Positions 8,482-16,287 of a stretch of 64,000 nucleotides of DNA are shown piece by piece. The stretch is from positions 1 through 64,000 of the forward strand of contig JACRJY010000037.1 in the NCBI GenBank assembly GCA_016235585.1. Reading direction: 5' to 3'. The notes beneath the pieces are model-generated. The model saw only the letters and a program-made list of their open reading frames with translations. It was not told the DNA's origin and ran no database searches. The DNA is from Verrucomicrobiota bacterium (GTDB taxonomy: Bacteria; Verrucomicrobiota; Verrucomicrobiia; Limisphaerales; JACRJY01). Position numbers and translations under genes: made by a program. Each line of letters begins with the position of its first letter. Position 1 is the first letter of the stretch.

Positions 8482-9393
8482 TTAATCAAATTTTTCCAAC
8501 GCATGGGCCGCCGCGCCGAACGCGCCCGCCATTTCGCCGAGCTGCGCCGGGAGCAGTTGCACCTTCCGTCCGCCGGGCCGCCACTCCACTTCGTCCAAAA
8601 ATTCCCGCAGCGGCTCGAACAGCATCCGCCCGGCGCGGGCGATGCCGCCGCCGAGAATCACGGCCTCGGGGTCGAGGATGTTCACGAACGACGCCACGGC
8701 GCAGGCCAGCGCCCGCACGGACTTCAACCACATCGTCTCCGCTTCCTTGTCGCCACTCTCGACGGCGGCGACCAGCGCGTGCGTCGTGGCGAACCGCCCG
8801 CCGGTGCGCTCGTGAATGGTCTTGTTGCCGATGAACAGCTCCAGCGAGCCGGGCGCGTTGCACGTGTCGCGCGGGCCGAGCCAGTCCACAACCGTGTGGC
8901 CGAGATGCCCCGCGCGGCCCATCGCGCCGCGCAGCAAGTGCCCGTCCACCATCGCCGCGCCGCCCACGCCGGTGCCGAGCGTGAGCAGGCAGACGTTTTT
9001 CAACCCGCGCGCCGCGCCCAGCCAGACTTCACCGAGCAGCGCCGCGTACGCGTCGTTCAGCACGCGCACCGGCTGCGTCGCGCCGAGATAATCCGTCCAG
9101 TCCAAACCTTCGAGACCGAACAGCCGTCCCGGCATGAACGCGATGCCGCGCCCGTCCGCTGCCGCCAGTCCCGGCGCGGAAAGGCCGAGGCGTGAGGCGT
9201 CGCCACCGCAACTTGCTTGAAGTTGTTGAGCAACCGCGCGCGTCTTCACCGCCCACTCCATGTCCTGATCCACGAAGGAGACATTTTGCTGTGCGAGCAA
9301 TTCACCCGCCGGCGTCACCGCCACCGCCTTGATGCTCGTGCCGCCGAGATCAATGCCCAGCACGAAGTTCAATGTTCCGAGTTCGGAGTTCAT
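8482..9393 (-). CDS. ROK-family sugar kinase
   Basis: ROK proteins are ATP-dependent hexokinases or sugar-responsive repressors; this one has no DNA-binding domain, so a cytoplasmic kinase is likely. Visible motifs are the N-terminal phosphate loop VLGIDLGGTSIKAV, LGTGVGGAAMVDG and AGHLGH in the middle, and the C-terminal GGGIARAG. Odd: the usual zinc motif CxCGxxGCxE is reduced to TCNAPGSLE with a single Cys, so zinc is probably not bound. Residues 1-10 are encoded by a heptamer repeat array. A GTG at 9363 (VLGIDLGG) may be the original start. The substrate is unknown; glucose is the default guess. Confidence 0.85.
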   Translation of the reverse strand: MNSELGTLNFVLGIDLGGTSIKAVAVTPAGELLAQQNVSFVDQDMEWAVKTRAVAQQLQASCGGDASRLGLSAPGLAAADGRGIAFMPGRLFGLEGLDWTDYLGATQPVRVLNDAYAALLGEVWLGAARGLKNVCLLTLGTGVGGAAMVDGHLLRGAMGRAGHLGHTVVDWLGPRDTCNAPGSLELFIGNKTIHERTGGRFATTHALVAAVESGDKEAETMWLKSVRALACAVASFVNILDPEAVILGGGIARAGRMLFEPLREFLDEVEWRPGGRKVQLLPAQLGEMAGAFGAAAHALEKFD

Positions 9394-9446
9394 GGTTCAA
9401 CGTCAGCCGCGCGAAACCCTGAACATCGAACTCTGAACCTTGAACC
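9365..9446. repeat. Heptamer-unit palindrome at the 5' end of the ROK gene
   Basis: Five 7-bp units of form NNGTTCN (AAGTTCA, ATGTTCC, GAGTTCG, GAGTTCA, TGGTTCA) at 9365-9399 are followed after 19 bp by four units of form NNGAACN (CTGAACA, TCGAACT, CTGAACC, TTGAACC) at 9419-9446. The two arrays are roughly inverted complements. The first array encodes the N-terminus of the ROK protein and the second lies upstream of it. Confidence 0.8.
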
Positions 9447-9454
9447 GAGTTTCG

Positions 9455-10243
9455 CTAATCATGCTGCCCCTCGCTCACGCTCCAGCCGCCGTCCACCGCG
9501 AGCACCTGGCCGGTGACGAACCGCGCCGCGTCGCTCATGAAAAACACCGCCGCCGCGTCGCAATCCTCCGGCACGCCGATGCGCCCGCCGTCGAGCGGCT
9601 GCTTGGTTTTGATGAATTTCAAAATCGCGTCGTCATCCTGCGCCCGCGCGCTCATCGGCGTGGCGACCAGCGCGGGCGCAAGCACGTTGAAGCGGATGTC
9701 GTGCGGCGCGTAAAAGGCCGCCGCCGATTTGGTCAGCCCGATGATCGCCGCCTTGGCCGTCGCGTAGGCGTGCGTGCTGAAAAAAATCGGCGACGGCGAG
9801 AAACCGAGCACGCTGCCCATGTTCAGCACGCTGCCTCCCCTGCCCTGCTTGAGAAACTGCCGCGCCGCCGCGCGGTTCGAGTAGAACATCGCGGTGAGAT
9901 TTTCGTTCAGCGTGTAGCTCCACCCCTCGTCGGTCACTTCGTGCAACGGCCCGTCGCCATGCCGTCGTCCGCTGCCGCCGGCGATGTGATAAAGCCCGTG
10001 AAAGCCGCCAAACTTTTTGAACGCGGTGGCGATTGCCTTCTCCGCCGTCCGCGGTTTGCCGGCGTCACCCACGAGCGCGGCACACGCCTTGCCGAGTTCA
10101 CGCTGCGCTGCCGCTGTTTTCGTTCTGTCACGCCCGACGAGGACGACCCGCGCGCCTTCGGCGACGAACGCCCGCGCCGCCGACAGCCCCAGCCCGCCGG
10201 TGCCGCCGATGAGGACGAGGGTTTTGCCGTGCAGCTTTTTCAT
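9455..10243 (-). CDS. Short-chain dehydrogenase/reductase (SDR)
   Basis: Classical NAD(P)-dependent SDR of about 262 residues. The Rossmann glycine motif GGTGGLG is near the N-terminus. The Ser of NMGSVLGF, the YxxxK pair in HAYATAKAA and a C-terminal VTGQVLAVDGGWS segment complete the fold and catalytic set. Substrate cannot be inferred. I chose the ATG at 10243, preceded by GGGAGCGAG as a plausible ribosome-binding site, over a TTG at 10255. The gene follows a small pseudopilin-like gene by 12 bp on the same strand. Confidence 0.88.
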   Translation of the reverse strand: MKKLHGKTLVLIGGTGGLGLSAARAFVAEGARVVLVGRDRTKTAAAQRELGKACAALVGDAGKPRTAEKAIATAFKKFGGFHGLYHIAGGSGRRHGDGPLHEVTDEGWSYTLNENLTAMFYSNRAAARQFLKQGRGGSVLNMGSVLGFSPSPIFFSTHAYATAKAAIIGLTKSAAAFYAPHDIRFNVLAPALVATPMSARAQDDDAILKFIKTKQPLDGGRIGVPEDCDAAAVFFMSDAARFVTGQVLAVDGGWSVSEGQHD

Positions 10244-10255
10244 GCTCGCTCCCAA

Positions 10256-10915
10256 TCAAATCCCATGCCCGCGCACGGTGCATCCCGGCGGTTCGGCAAT
10301 GGTGCGGAGAAGATATTTCCCGCCGGCGGGACAGTGCGGCAGCGCGTTGCTGCGGAGGAGGACGACCAGTTCGGCGGGAACGATTTGGTTGGTGCCGACC
10401 TTTCTGGCCTCGAACGCCCAGCGTTGCGTGGCGGAATCGAGCACTTTCAGGCTGGCCACGCAGACGGCCTGGCCTTCGGGAATTTTTCCCGTGTCGAACT
10501 TGCTTTTGAGGCTGTTGCTGAATTCCTCCAGCCACGACCCGGCCTTGGCCGGTGAAGCCGAAGAATAGAGCGTCGCGTGGCCGTGCATGTCGCACGTCGT
10601 CGCCAGATCAAGCGAGCCGAGCGTGTAGCGCCCGCCCTGCGGGCAGTGCAGCATCCACGGCCAGCGCAGATACGCGCGGAGCGCCTGCTCGTCCGGCACG
10701 TCGAGGGAGCCGCGGTTGTGGTTGGTGCTCCACTGCGTGACGGCTTCGTCCACGAGCGCGAGCCGCCCCCGGCAGTCGTGCGGAAAGCGGCGGTCGGGGT
10801 CGGGGTCAATCGGTAGCAGCGCGAAGACCGCCAGTTGCGCCAGCGCCACCCCAATCCAAAGGTAGAAGCGCCCGCGTTTCGCCGCCGGGCGTTCGGGCTG
10901 GAGATTGGACTTCAT
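10256..10915 (-). CDS. Membrane-anchored protein with two CPxGG repeats
   Basis: The 219-residue protein has a short basic N-terminus (MKSNLQPERPAAKRGR) and one membrane segment (FYLWIGVALAQLAVFALL), then a periplasmic part. Two similar motifs stand out: CPQGGRYTLGSL..C..HGH, and at the very C-terminus CPAGGKYLLRTI..C..RGHG. Such Cys/Gly motifs recur in pseudopilin-like and prepilin-like proteins of Planctomycetes and Verrucomicrobia. Each motif has two Cys, which suggests disulphides or metal ligands. An upstream ATG at 10975 would only add a repeat-like tail. Exact function unknown; a role in a pilus-like surface structure is a weak inference. Confidence 0.6.
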   Translation of the reverse strand: MKSNLQPERPAAKRGRFYLWIGVALAQLAVFALLPIDPDPDRRFPHDCRGRLALVDEAVTQWSTNHNRGSLDVPDEQALRAYLRWPWMLHCPQGGRYTLGSLDLATTCDMHGHATLYSSASPAKAGSWLEEFSNSLKSKFDTGKIPEGQAVCVASLKVLDSATQRWAFEARKVGTNQIVPAELVVLLRSNALPHCPAGGKYLLRTIAEPPGCTVRGHGI

Positions 10916-11027
10916 GCGCGCTCTGGATTGTGTCGCCGCAAAGCTGCCGGATTTCCCGGCGAAAGAGAACAGCAAATTAAAACCCCATGATCACGCCTGA
11001 TTCCCGGCCCGATTTTGATGAAGGAGG

Positions 11028-11144
11028 ATCTCTGCAAAGCACCACAAGAAATCTGTAGCGGCGGTCTGTGACCGACGAACCTTTCGGAAATTCGGACATT
11101 GACGGCAGTCACAGACCGCCGCTGCGGCGCTTTGCAGAGGTTTC
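11028..11144. repeat. BIME-like palindromic element B
   Basis: Outer arms CTCTGCAAAGC (11030-11040) and GCTTTGCAGAG (11129-11139) are perfect complements. Inner 16-bp arms AGCGGCGGTCTGTGAC (11057-11072) and GTCACAGACCGCCGCT (11108-11123) are also perfect and are 35 bp apart. The left inner arm is preceded by T, giving a GTAGCGGCGGTC head as in REP units. The end TTTGCAGAGGTTTC is shared with element A. The gap between genes here (10916-11317) holds nothing else that I recognise. Confidence 0.8.
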
Positions 11145-11317
11145 GAAAGGAGATTGATTTACGGGGGGCGGGGGAAACGTGCCACCATGCAGGGTTGGGT
11201 TCTTCCCGCGCTCTCCTGTTCAATCTGTTTTCAAAAACTTTCGCCTCCCAAGCCCGACAGGCTGCTAGCAGCAGATGGCCGTCAAGGCGGCGCCCGCCGT
11301 GGAGTTGAGGGCGAGTT

Positions 11318-11563
11318 ATGAATGCTGTTTCAACTGAACACGAAGCCCGCCCCATGTCGCCGCGCCTGCTCGACACCCGGCCCATCTTCGCCGCCGGACA
11401 GGCACCGTGCCAGGTGATTGACGACGCGGTGGCGGCATTGGCACCGGGGCAGCCCTTCGAGTCGATTCCGCTCTACGCCAAACTCGGCAGCCAGGGCTTC
11501 TCCCACCGCGCCGAGCAGTTGCCCGACGGCTCCTGGCGCGCGGAGTTCCGCAAATCCGGCTGA
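11318..11563 (+). CDS. DUF2249-like small protein
   Basis: The 81-residue protein carries the pattern LDTRPIF...CQVIDDAVAALAPGQPF....IPLYAKLGSQGFSHRAEQLPDGSWRAEF. This fits DUF2249, a small TusA-like domain often found near nitric-oxide and hemerythrin-related genes. A second start at 11354 (MSPRLLDTR) is possible. It stands 6 bp before a truncated DGC-domain gene on the same strand, so both may be remnants of one small operon. Function unknown; family match moderately sure. Confidence 0.6.
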   Translation: MNAVSTEHEARPMSPRLLDTRPIFAAGQAPCQVIDDAVAALAPGQPFESIPLYAKLGSQGFSHRAEQLPDGSWRAEFRKSG

Positions 11564-11569
11564 ACGACA

Positions 11570-11675
11570 ATGCCAAAAGAAACCAGGCCGATCGTTTATG
11601 TCTGCTCTGGTTGCTCCGATGCGGGCGAACTGGCGGATCGCACTGCCCGGCGGCTCTCGCGGGACGGGGTGGGGA
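11570..11675 (+). pseudogene. Truncated DGC-domain (zinc-binding) protein
   Basis: The first 34 codons (MPKETRPIVYVCSGCSDAGE, then LADRTARRLSRDGVG) match the N-terminus of DGC-domain proteins, small proteins with four conserved Cys. Just after this point, where a Cys-containing segment should follow, the frame passes into unrelated sequence. It then runs on antisense to the helicase gene. The remaining DGC cysteines are missing, so the gene is broken by a deletion or fusion near 11675. Confidence 0.6.
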
Positions 11676-11745
11676 GCAGGCCGCGCACTCCGTCAATGTG
11701 CGGATTTCGAGCACAAAGCGCCGCGCTTCGCGCTCTCTCTGCGCC

Positions 11746-13794
11746 TCAGTCCAGCGCCGCGCGCATGGCGGCGAAAAGATTTTTTCCCGACTCGATCTTC
11801 ACCGGTTGCTTGGACTTCGCATCGCCGTCCTCCACCAGTTCTTCGGGCAGTTCCTTGAGGAAGGGCGACGGATGGCAGGGCATCACCTGCCCATATTTCT
11901 TCCGCCCGCCGCAGTGCGAAATCATCAGCTCCCGCTTCGCGCGCGTGATGGCCACGTAGAAGAGCCGCCGCTCCTCGTCCATCGTGCCCTCGACCTTCGA
12001 GCGCGAGTGCGGCAGCAGGCCGTCCTCCAAGCCCACGACATACACGTGCGGATACTCGAGGCCCTTGCACGAGTGCATCGTGATGAGCGTCACGGCGTCG
12101 CCGGCCTCCTTCTCCTCCTCGCGTTCGGAGTCGAGCGTGATGTTCTCCAGAAACCCGTCGAGCCGGTCGGACATCGGCTTGCCCACGCCGTCGCGGTCCA
12201 TCGTGGCAAGCAGGTCGCGCAGGCTGCGGATGCGGTTCTCGGCGTTCTCCTGGTTCTTCTCGCTGCGGCGGAGTTCGTTGTAGTAACCGGTCTCGTTGAG
12301 GAACTTCTCCGACCACTGCTGGAGCGCGTCGGGTTTCGAGGCGAGCGCTTCATCGGCGAGCTTCGCACGAGTCTCCTCCACGAAGCCGATGAACTCCTGA
12401 ATCGCCTCGCGGGCGCGGCCCTGAAAACTGTTCTGCACATCCGTGTGGCGCATCGCGGTGAAGACCGAGCAATGCCGCTCCTGGCTCGCGCCGAGCAACC
12501 GCTCCATCGTCACGTCGCTCAGGCCACGCGCCGGGACGTTCGCGATGCGCAGCAGGCTCACGTCGTCGTGCGGGTTCAGGAACGTCTTCACGTAGGCGAG
12601 GAAGTCGCGCACCTCGCGGCGGTCAAAGAAGCTCTGCCCGCCGATGAGGTGGTAGCGGATGCCGGCCTTCCGCAGCTCCATCTCGATGGGTCGCGACTGG
12701 AGGTTCGTGCGGAAGAGAATCGCCTGGTCGCCCCACGGCACGCGCTGCGTCATGCGCTTGAACTCGATGGTCTCGGCCACCGTGCGCGCCTCGGTGTCGT
12801 CGGTGTCGAAGGCGTGGAGCTGAATCTTCGTGCCTTGGCCGTTCTGCGACCAGAGGTTCTTCCCACGACGGCGGGCGTTGTTCTTGATGACCGCGTTGGC
12901 GGCCTGGAGAATGGTGTTCGTCGAGCGGTAGTTCTGCTCCAGCTTCACGACCTTCACCTCGGGGTAGTGCTTTTCGAGATCGAGCAAGTTGGCGACTTCC
13001 GCGCCGCGCCAGCCGTAGATGGACTGGTCGTCGTCGCCGACGACGCAGAGGTTGCGGTGCTTGAGCGTGAGCGCGTGGACGAGCTGGAACTGCGCGGCGT
13101 TGGTGTCCTGATACTCGTCCACCATCACGTAGCGGAAGCGCGCGCGGCAGGCGTCGAGCGCCTCGGGATGCTCGTTGAAGAGGCGCAGCGTGAGCAGGAT
13201 GAGGTCGTCGAAGTCCACCGCGTTGCAAGCCTTCAGCGCGGACTCGTATTTCTTGCGGACGTGCTCGGCGAGCGCGGAGACATTGGGGTCTTTGAACGCC
13301 GCCTCGGCCGCTGCGCCGCCGTTCTTGAACTTGCTCAACAGTGTGAGCACCGCGCGCGGATCGGTCTGTTCACCCTTCGCGGAGACGTTCGCGAGGATCT
13401 TCTTGATCGCGCCGAGCTGCTCGGACTCGTCGTAGATGACGAAGTTCTTCTTGTAGCCGAGCAGCTCGATGTGCTGCCGGAGTATGCGGACGCAGAGGGA
13501 GTGAAAGGTGGAGACGGTGGGGCGGGAGGGCTTCTTGTCGGGGTCTTGGGTCTGGCGTCTGGGGTCTCGGGGGAGCAGGGCGTTGACGCGTTCGAGCATC
13601 TCTCGCGCAGCCTTGTTGGTGAAGGTGACGGCGAGGATGTTTTCCGGCGCGATGCCGCGCTGCACCATGTGTGCGATGCGGAACGTGATGACGCGCGTCT
13701 TGCCCGTGCCCGCGCCCGCGAGGATGAGCACTGGCCCGTTGTGCGTCTCCACCGCGTGGCGTTGTTGAGGATTGAGCGAACCAAGATTCAGCAT
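11746..13794 (-). CDS. pcrA: UvrD/PcrA/Rep-type ATP-dependent DNA helicase
   Basis: This superfamily 1 3'-5' helicase acts in repair and replication restart. Motifs in order: Q-motif LNPQQRHAV, Walker A GAGTGKT (residues 27-33), AVTFTNKAAREM, Walker B VDEYQDTNAAQF, GDDDQSIYGWRGA, QNYRS, and TMHSCKGLEYPHVYVVGL near the C-terminus. The length of 682 from the ATG at 13794 is normal. Odd: about 15 extra residues (near 74-87, PRDPRRQTQDPDKKPSRP) stand between NKAAREMLERVNALL and STFHSLCV. They are encoded by heptamer units of form GGGGTCT. A Gly/Lys-rich C-terminal extension is absent, so pcrA versus uvrD versus rep cannot be fixed. Confidence 0.93.
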   Translation of the reverse strand: MLNLGSLNPQQRHAVETHNGPVLILAGAGTGKTRVITFRIAHMVQRGIAPENILAVTFTNKAAREMLERVNALLPRDPRRQTQDPDKKPSRPTVSTFHSLCVRILRQHIELLGYKKNFVIYDESEQLGAIKKILANVSAKGEQTDPRAVLTLLSKFKNGGAAAEAAFKDPNVSALAEHVRKKYESALKACNAVDFDDLILLTLRLFNEHPEALDACRARFRYVMVDEYQDTNAAQFQLVHALTLKHRNLCVVGDDDQSIYGWRGAEVANLLDLEKHYPEVKVVKLEQNYRSTNTILQAANAVIKNNARRRGKNLWSQNGQGTKIQLHAFDTDDTEARTVAETIEFKRMTQRVPWGDQAILFRTNLQSRPIEMELRKAGIRYHLIGGQSFFDRREVRDFLAYVKTFLNPHDDVSLLRIANVPARGLSDVTMERLLGASQERHCSVFTAMRHTDVQNSFQGRAREAIQEFIGFVEETRAKLADEALASKPDALQQWSEKFLNETGYYNELRRSEKNQENAENRIRSLRDLLATMDRDGVGKPMSDRLDGFLENITLDSEREEEKEAGDAVTLITMHSCKGLEYPHVYVVGLEDGLLPHSRSKVEGTMDEERRLFYVAITRAKRELMISHCGGRKKYGQVMPCHPSPFLKELPEELVEDGDAKSKQPVKIESGKNLFAAMRAALD
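13540..13573. repeat. Heptamer array inside the helicase gene
   Basis: Four consecutive 7-bp units (GGGGTCT, TGGGTCT, GGCGTCT, GGGGTCT) are followed by CGGGGGA. Read on the minus strand they give a run rich in P, R, Q and D that is absent from standard PcrA/UvrD proteins at this place. Confidence 0.8.
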
Positions 13795-13848
13795 CGGCGC
13801 GCGGAGTGTAGTGGGCCGAGAATCACTGGCAAGGAGAAGCGGCATGAA

Positions 13849-13884
13849 CCACGGAAAACACGGAGCACACGGAGAAACACCGAG
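13849..13884. repeat. Nonamer repeat between helicase and STAS genes
   Basis: Units of 9 bp (ACGGAAAAC, ACGGAGCAC, ACGGAGAAA) follow GAACC. The same sequence type recurs at 25814-25911, where it forms both arms of a palindrome. It lies just beyond the 3' end of the STAS gene on the minus strand and upstream of the helicase gene. Confidence 0.75.
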
Positions 13885-13890
13885 GCGGTT

Positions 13891-14424
13891 TCACTCGGAA
13901 TTCTTTTTCAAGTCTTCTTCCAGAAACTTGGTGACATCCTTGAAGCGGGCTTTGTTCTCGGCGCAGACCTCCATCAGGGCGCGGTGGGCTTCGAGGCAGT
14001 TGCGGGAGTTCTCTGCCTTGGAAACCTGGCCTTTGGTCAACGCCACTTCCTCAAGTTTCACTCCGGCATCCGGCGAACAACGCAAGACGCCGAACAGTGA
14101 AAGCACGCCGAGGTTGTCGAGCATGTCGGACACGCGCTCGCTGGGGTTAAGCAGCTCGATGGAGCGCGGCTCGCCGGGCTGCTCGGTCTCCGCCATGTCG
14201 AGGCTGATGCGCGCGAGGACGCCGAGGAACGTGCTGTCCATCAGCAGGCAGTCGGTGAGGTCGAGCACGAAGCGCCGGCGGCCCTGCGCACGGAGGCCGT
14301 TGATGAGCGCCTTGAAGTCCACGCTGACGGTGAAGTTCGCGCGCCCGGAAATCTTCACCCACACCGCGTCCTCCCGCACGCAGACTTGCAGGCGGGCGGC
14401 GGAATTGTTGGAAGTGCCGTTCAT
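13891..14424 (-). CDS. STAS-domain protein (anti-sigma factor antagonist-like)
   Basis: Residues 8-115 form a STAS domain with the signature FVLDLTDCLLMDSTFLGVLA. Ser64, after Asp63, is at the place phosphorylated in SpoIIAA-type antagonists. The C-terminal 60 residues are helical and charged, an extension beyond the usual 100-110 residues of SpoIIAA. It would work in the cytoplasm by partner switching with an anti-sigma kinase, but no such kinase or phosphatase is in the window. It sits between holA and the helicase gene on the same strand. Confidence 0.82.
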   Translation of the reverse strand: MNGTSNNSAARLQVCVREDAVWVKISGRANFTVSVDFKALINGLRAQGRRRFVLDLTDCLLMDSTFLGVLARISLDMAETEQPGEPRSIELLNPSERVSDMLDNLGVLSLFGVLRCSPDAGVKLEEVALTKGQVSKAENSRNCLEAHRALMEVCAENKARFKDVTKFLEEDLKKNSE

Positions 14425-14442
14425 GACTTCTCTCGGTGGTGG

Positions 14443-15624
14443 TCAGGCGGCGAGTTTCTTCTCCATGTCGTCGCGGCGGATGATTTGCGTCAGCGTCTGC
14501 TGCAAGATGAGCCGCGCCTCGCCCGCGCTGCCGAGGCCGACGAGCCGGCAGTTGGCGTCGAGCAGCAGCTCCATCGCACGGACGAGTTCGTCACGGCTGT
14601 AACGCTGCGCCTGCGGCAGCGCCTTGAAGAGCACGTAGGCGTTCATCGCGAGCGGGTTGAACCGCTTGTCCGCCGGCATCGCGTCGGCGGGGACGCGCTC
14701 CAGTTGCGCCTTGAACTTGTCGTAGGCGCCGTAGCCCTCGAAGCTGAAGTTCGCCTTGAGCCAGCCGGCGGCGAGCATCTCCTTGAGGAACACCATGGCG
14801 CGCACCTTGGAAATCAGCCCGTAGAGCAGGCCGATTTCCGACTTGTCCTTGTCAATCTTCGCGCGGATTTCCCACAGCTCCTCGTCGAGCGTGCGGAGGG
14901 CGCGCGGCAAATCGCGGTCGCCCACGGCGTCGCCGAGCGCGAAGGCCTTCGCCAGCTTGTTGCGCGTGACGATGGCGTCCACGTCGACGGTCTCGATTTC
15001 CGCGCGGGTGCCAACGTAGGCGGCGAGCTTGTCCACCTCGCTGGCGAGCTGGCGCAGGTTCGGGCCGACGTAGTTGACAAGCCGGGCGAGCGCCTCGGTG
15101 GAAATGGCTTTCTGAAGGGCGCGCAGTTGCTTGAGCGCGGCGTTCTCGGCCTTGCCCGCCCAGTCCTTGGTTTCGAGCGAGAGCGCGGCGTAAAGTTCGA
15201 CTTCACCGATTTTCTCCAGCGTCTTGAAAAAGGTTTTCCGCTTGTCTGCCTTGCCCGCGCTGATGAGGAGGCGGACGTTGTCCCAGCGGAAGCTTTTCAA
15301 CTCCTGCGCGATTTCGCCGAGCGTCTCGGTGACGGCCCCGGCCTCGGCGGTGCGCTCCTCGCCGAGGAAGTTGCAGTTCTGAAACCACACCACCTTCGCG
15401 CCGCCGAAGAACGGCAGCGTCTGCAACGCCTCGCGCAGTTTGGCGAGCGCCCGCAGCGCCTCGCCACTGTTCCCGGCGGCGGCGTCCACGATTTCGTGAT
15501 CCATGCCGCCCGCCTCCTGGCACCAGCGCTGATACAGTTCGCGGGCGCGCTGCTTGACGGCAAATTCATCATCGCCGCAGACAAGGTGGACCGAAGCCCC
15601 GGAGTTGGAGCCAGTGGCTGCCAT
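14443..15624 (-). CDS. holA: DNA polymerase III subunit delta
   Basis: The delta subunit opens the sliding clamp in the clamp-loader complex. The 393-residue protein starts with VHLVCGDDEFAVKQRARELY, the typical beginning of HolA, then has LQTLPFFGGAKVVWFQNCNF, a LARLVNYVGPNLRQLASEVDKLAAYVG stretch (AAA+ lid), and a helical C-terminal collar domain. Length is a little above the usual 330-350. The gene is 6 bp upstream of the bifunctional nuclease stop on the same strand order and 18 bp ahead of the STAS gene, consistent with one transcript. Confidence 0.9.
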   Translation of the reverse strand: MAATGSNSGASVHLVCGDDEFAVKQRARELYQRWCQEAGGMDHEIVDAAAGNSGEALRALAKLREALQTLPFFGGAKVVWFQNCNFLGEERTAEAGAVTETLGEIAQELKSFRWDNVRLLISAGKADKRKTFFKTLEKIGEVELYAALSLETKDWAGKAENAALKQLRALQKAISTEALARLVNYVGPNLRQLASEVDKLAAYVGTRAEIETVDVDAIVTRNKLAKAFALGDAVGDRDLPRALRTLDEELWEIRAKIDKDKSEIGLLYGLISKVRAMVFLKEMLAAGWLKANFSFEGYGAYDKFKAQLERVPADAMPADKRFNPLAMNAYVLFKALPQAQRYSRDELVRAMELLLDANCRLVGLGSAGEARLILQQTLTQIIRRDDMEKKLAA

Positions 15625-15630
15625 CGGATT

Positions 15631-16098
15631 TTACTCCTTCTCTCCGCCTTCCGCCTCCGCGCCGCCCTCGTTGATGCGCTGGAGAACCTCGGTCATGTCC
15701 TCGACCTGCTCGAAGAGCGCGGAGGCGACAAAGATGGGCCGCTTGAATGCCGCCGCCAGCGCGAGGCAGTCGCTGGGGCGCGCGTCAATCTCGACGATTT
15801 TCTTGCCCAGCTCGTTCTGCTGCTGGAGCAGCAGGCGCGCGAAGTAGGTCGAGTTCCGCAGCTCCGTGATGAGCACGCGCTCGACCGTGATGCCGAAACC
15901 TTTGAACACATTCGCCATCAAATCGTGCGTGAGCGGGCGCTCCTTCGGCGTGTCACGCAGGAACATGCTGATGACGGCGGCCATGTTGTGCTCGACGGAG
16001 ATGACGAACACCTTGTCGTCGTTGCCCACAAAGATGGCGCTCCCGCTGTTGGCCGGGAGGATGCCGCGAATCTGGACGGGCACGACTTCTTTCTTCAT
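15631..16098 (-). CDS. Bifunctional nuclease family protein (BFN/DUF151)
   Basis: The 155-residue cytoplasmic protein matches the DUF151/bifunctional nuclease fold. It has VEHNMAAVISMFLRDTPKERPLTHDLM in the first half, ITVERVLITELRNSTYFARLLL, then EIDARPSDCLALAAAFKRPIFVA, the conserved R-P-S-D motif. The C-terminal 25 residues are acidic and repetitive (EGGAEAEGGEKE). Family members have been reported with RNase and DNase activity; whether this one is active cannot be said. The gene precedes holA with a 6-bp gap. Confidence 0.88.
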   Translation of the reverse strand: MKKEVVPVQIRGILPANSGSAIFVGNDDKVFVISVEHNMAAVISMFLRDTPKERPLTHDLMANVFKGFGITVERVLITELRNSTYFARLLLQQQNELGKKIVEIDARPSDCLALAAAFKRPIFVASALFEQVEDMTEVLQRINEGGAEAEGGEKE

Positions 16099-16192
16099 GG
16101 GGCAAGCTTACGACTGGGACGGAAAAAGACAAGTGCGCTCTCGGAAAGTTCACCAGCTTGGGCGCATCTTGCGGCACGCCGTCAAATCCGAT

Positions 16193-16263
16193 TTTTCCAG
16201 CGAACCACGCGAAAAACGCGAAAGGGCAGATTGATTTTTCGCGTGCTTCGCGTGTTTCGTGGG
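16193..16263. repeat. Nonamer palindrome between GNAT and nuclease genes
   Basis: The left arm has 9-bp units (GCGAACCAC, GCGAAAAAC, GCGAAAGGG) and the right arm has complementary units (TTCGCGTGC, TTCGCGTGT, TTCGTGGGC). The whole forms an imperfect stem of about 70 bp in the 189-bp gap 16099-16287. No gene is seen in this gap. Confidence 0.75.
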
Positions 16264-16287
16264 CCATTCCCGGCTTGAGTTGCCCGC

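Noticed and set aside
11611-14100. Open frame of 829 codons on the plus strand
   Set aside because: Antisense to the helicase gene with its complete set of motifs; no domain is recognisable in the antisense product.
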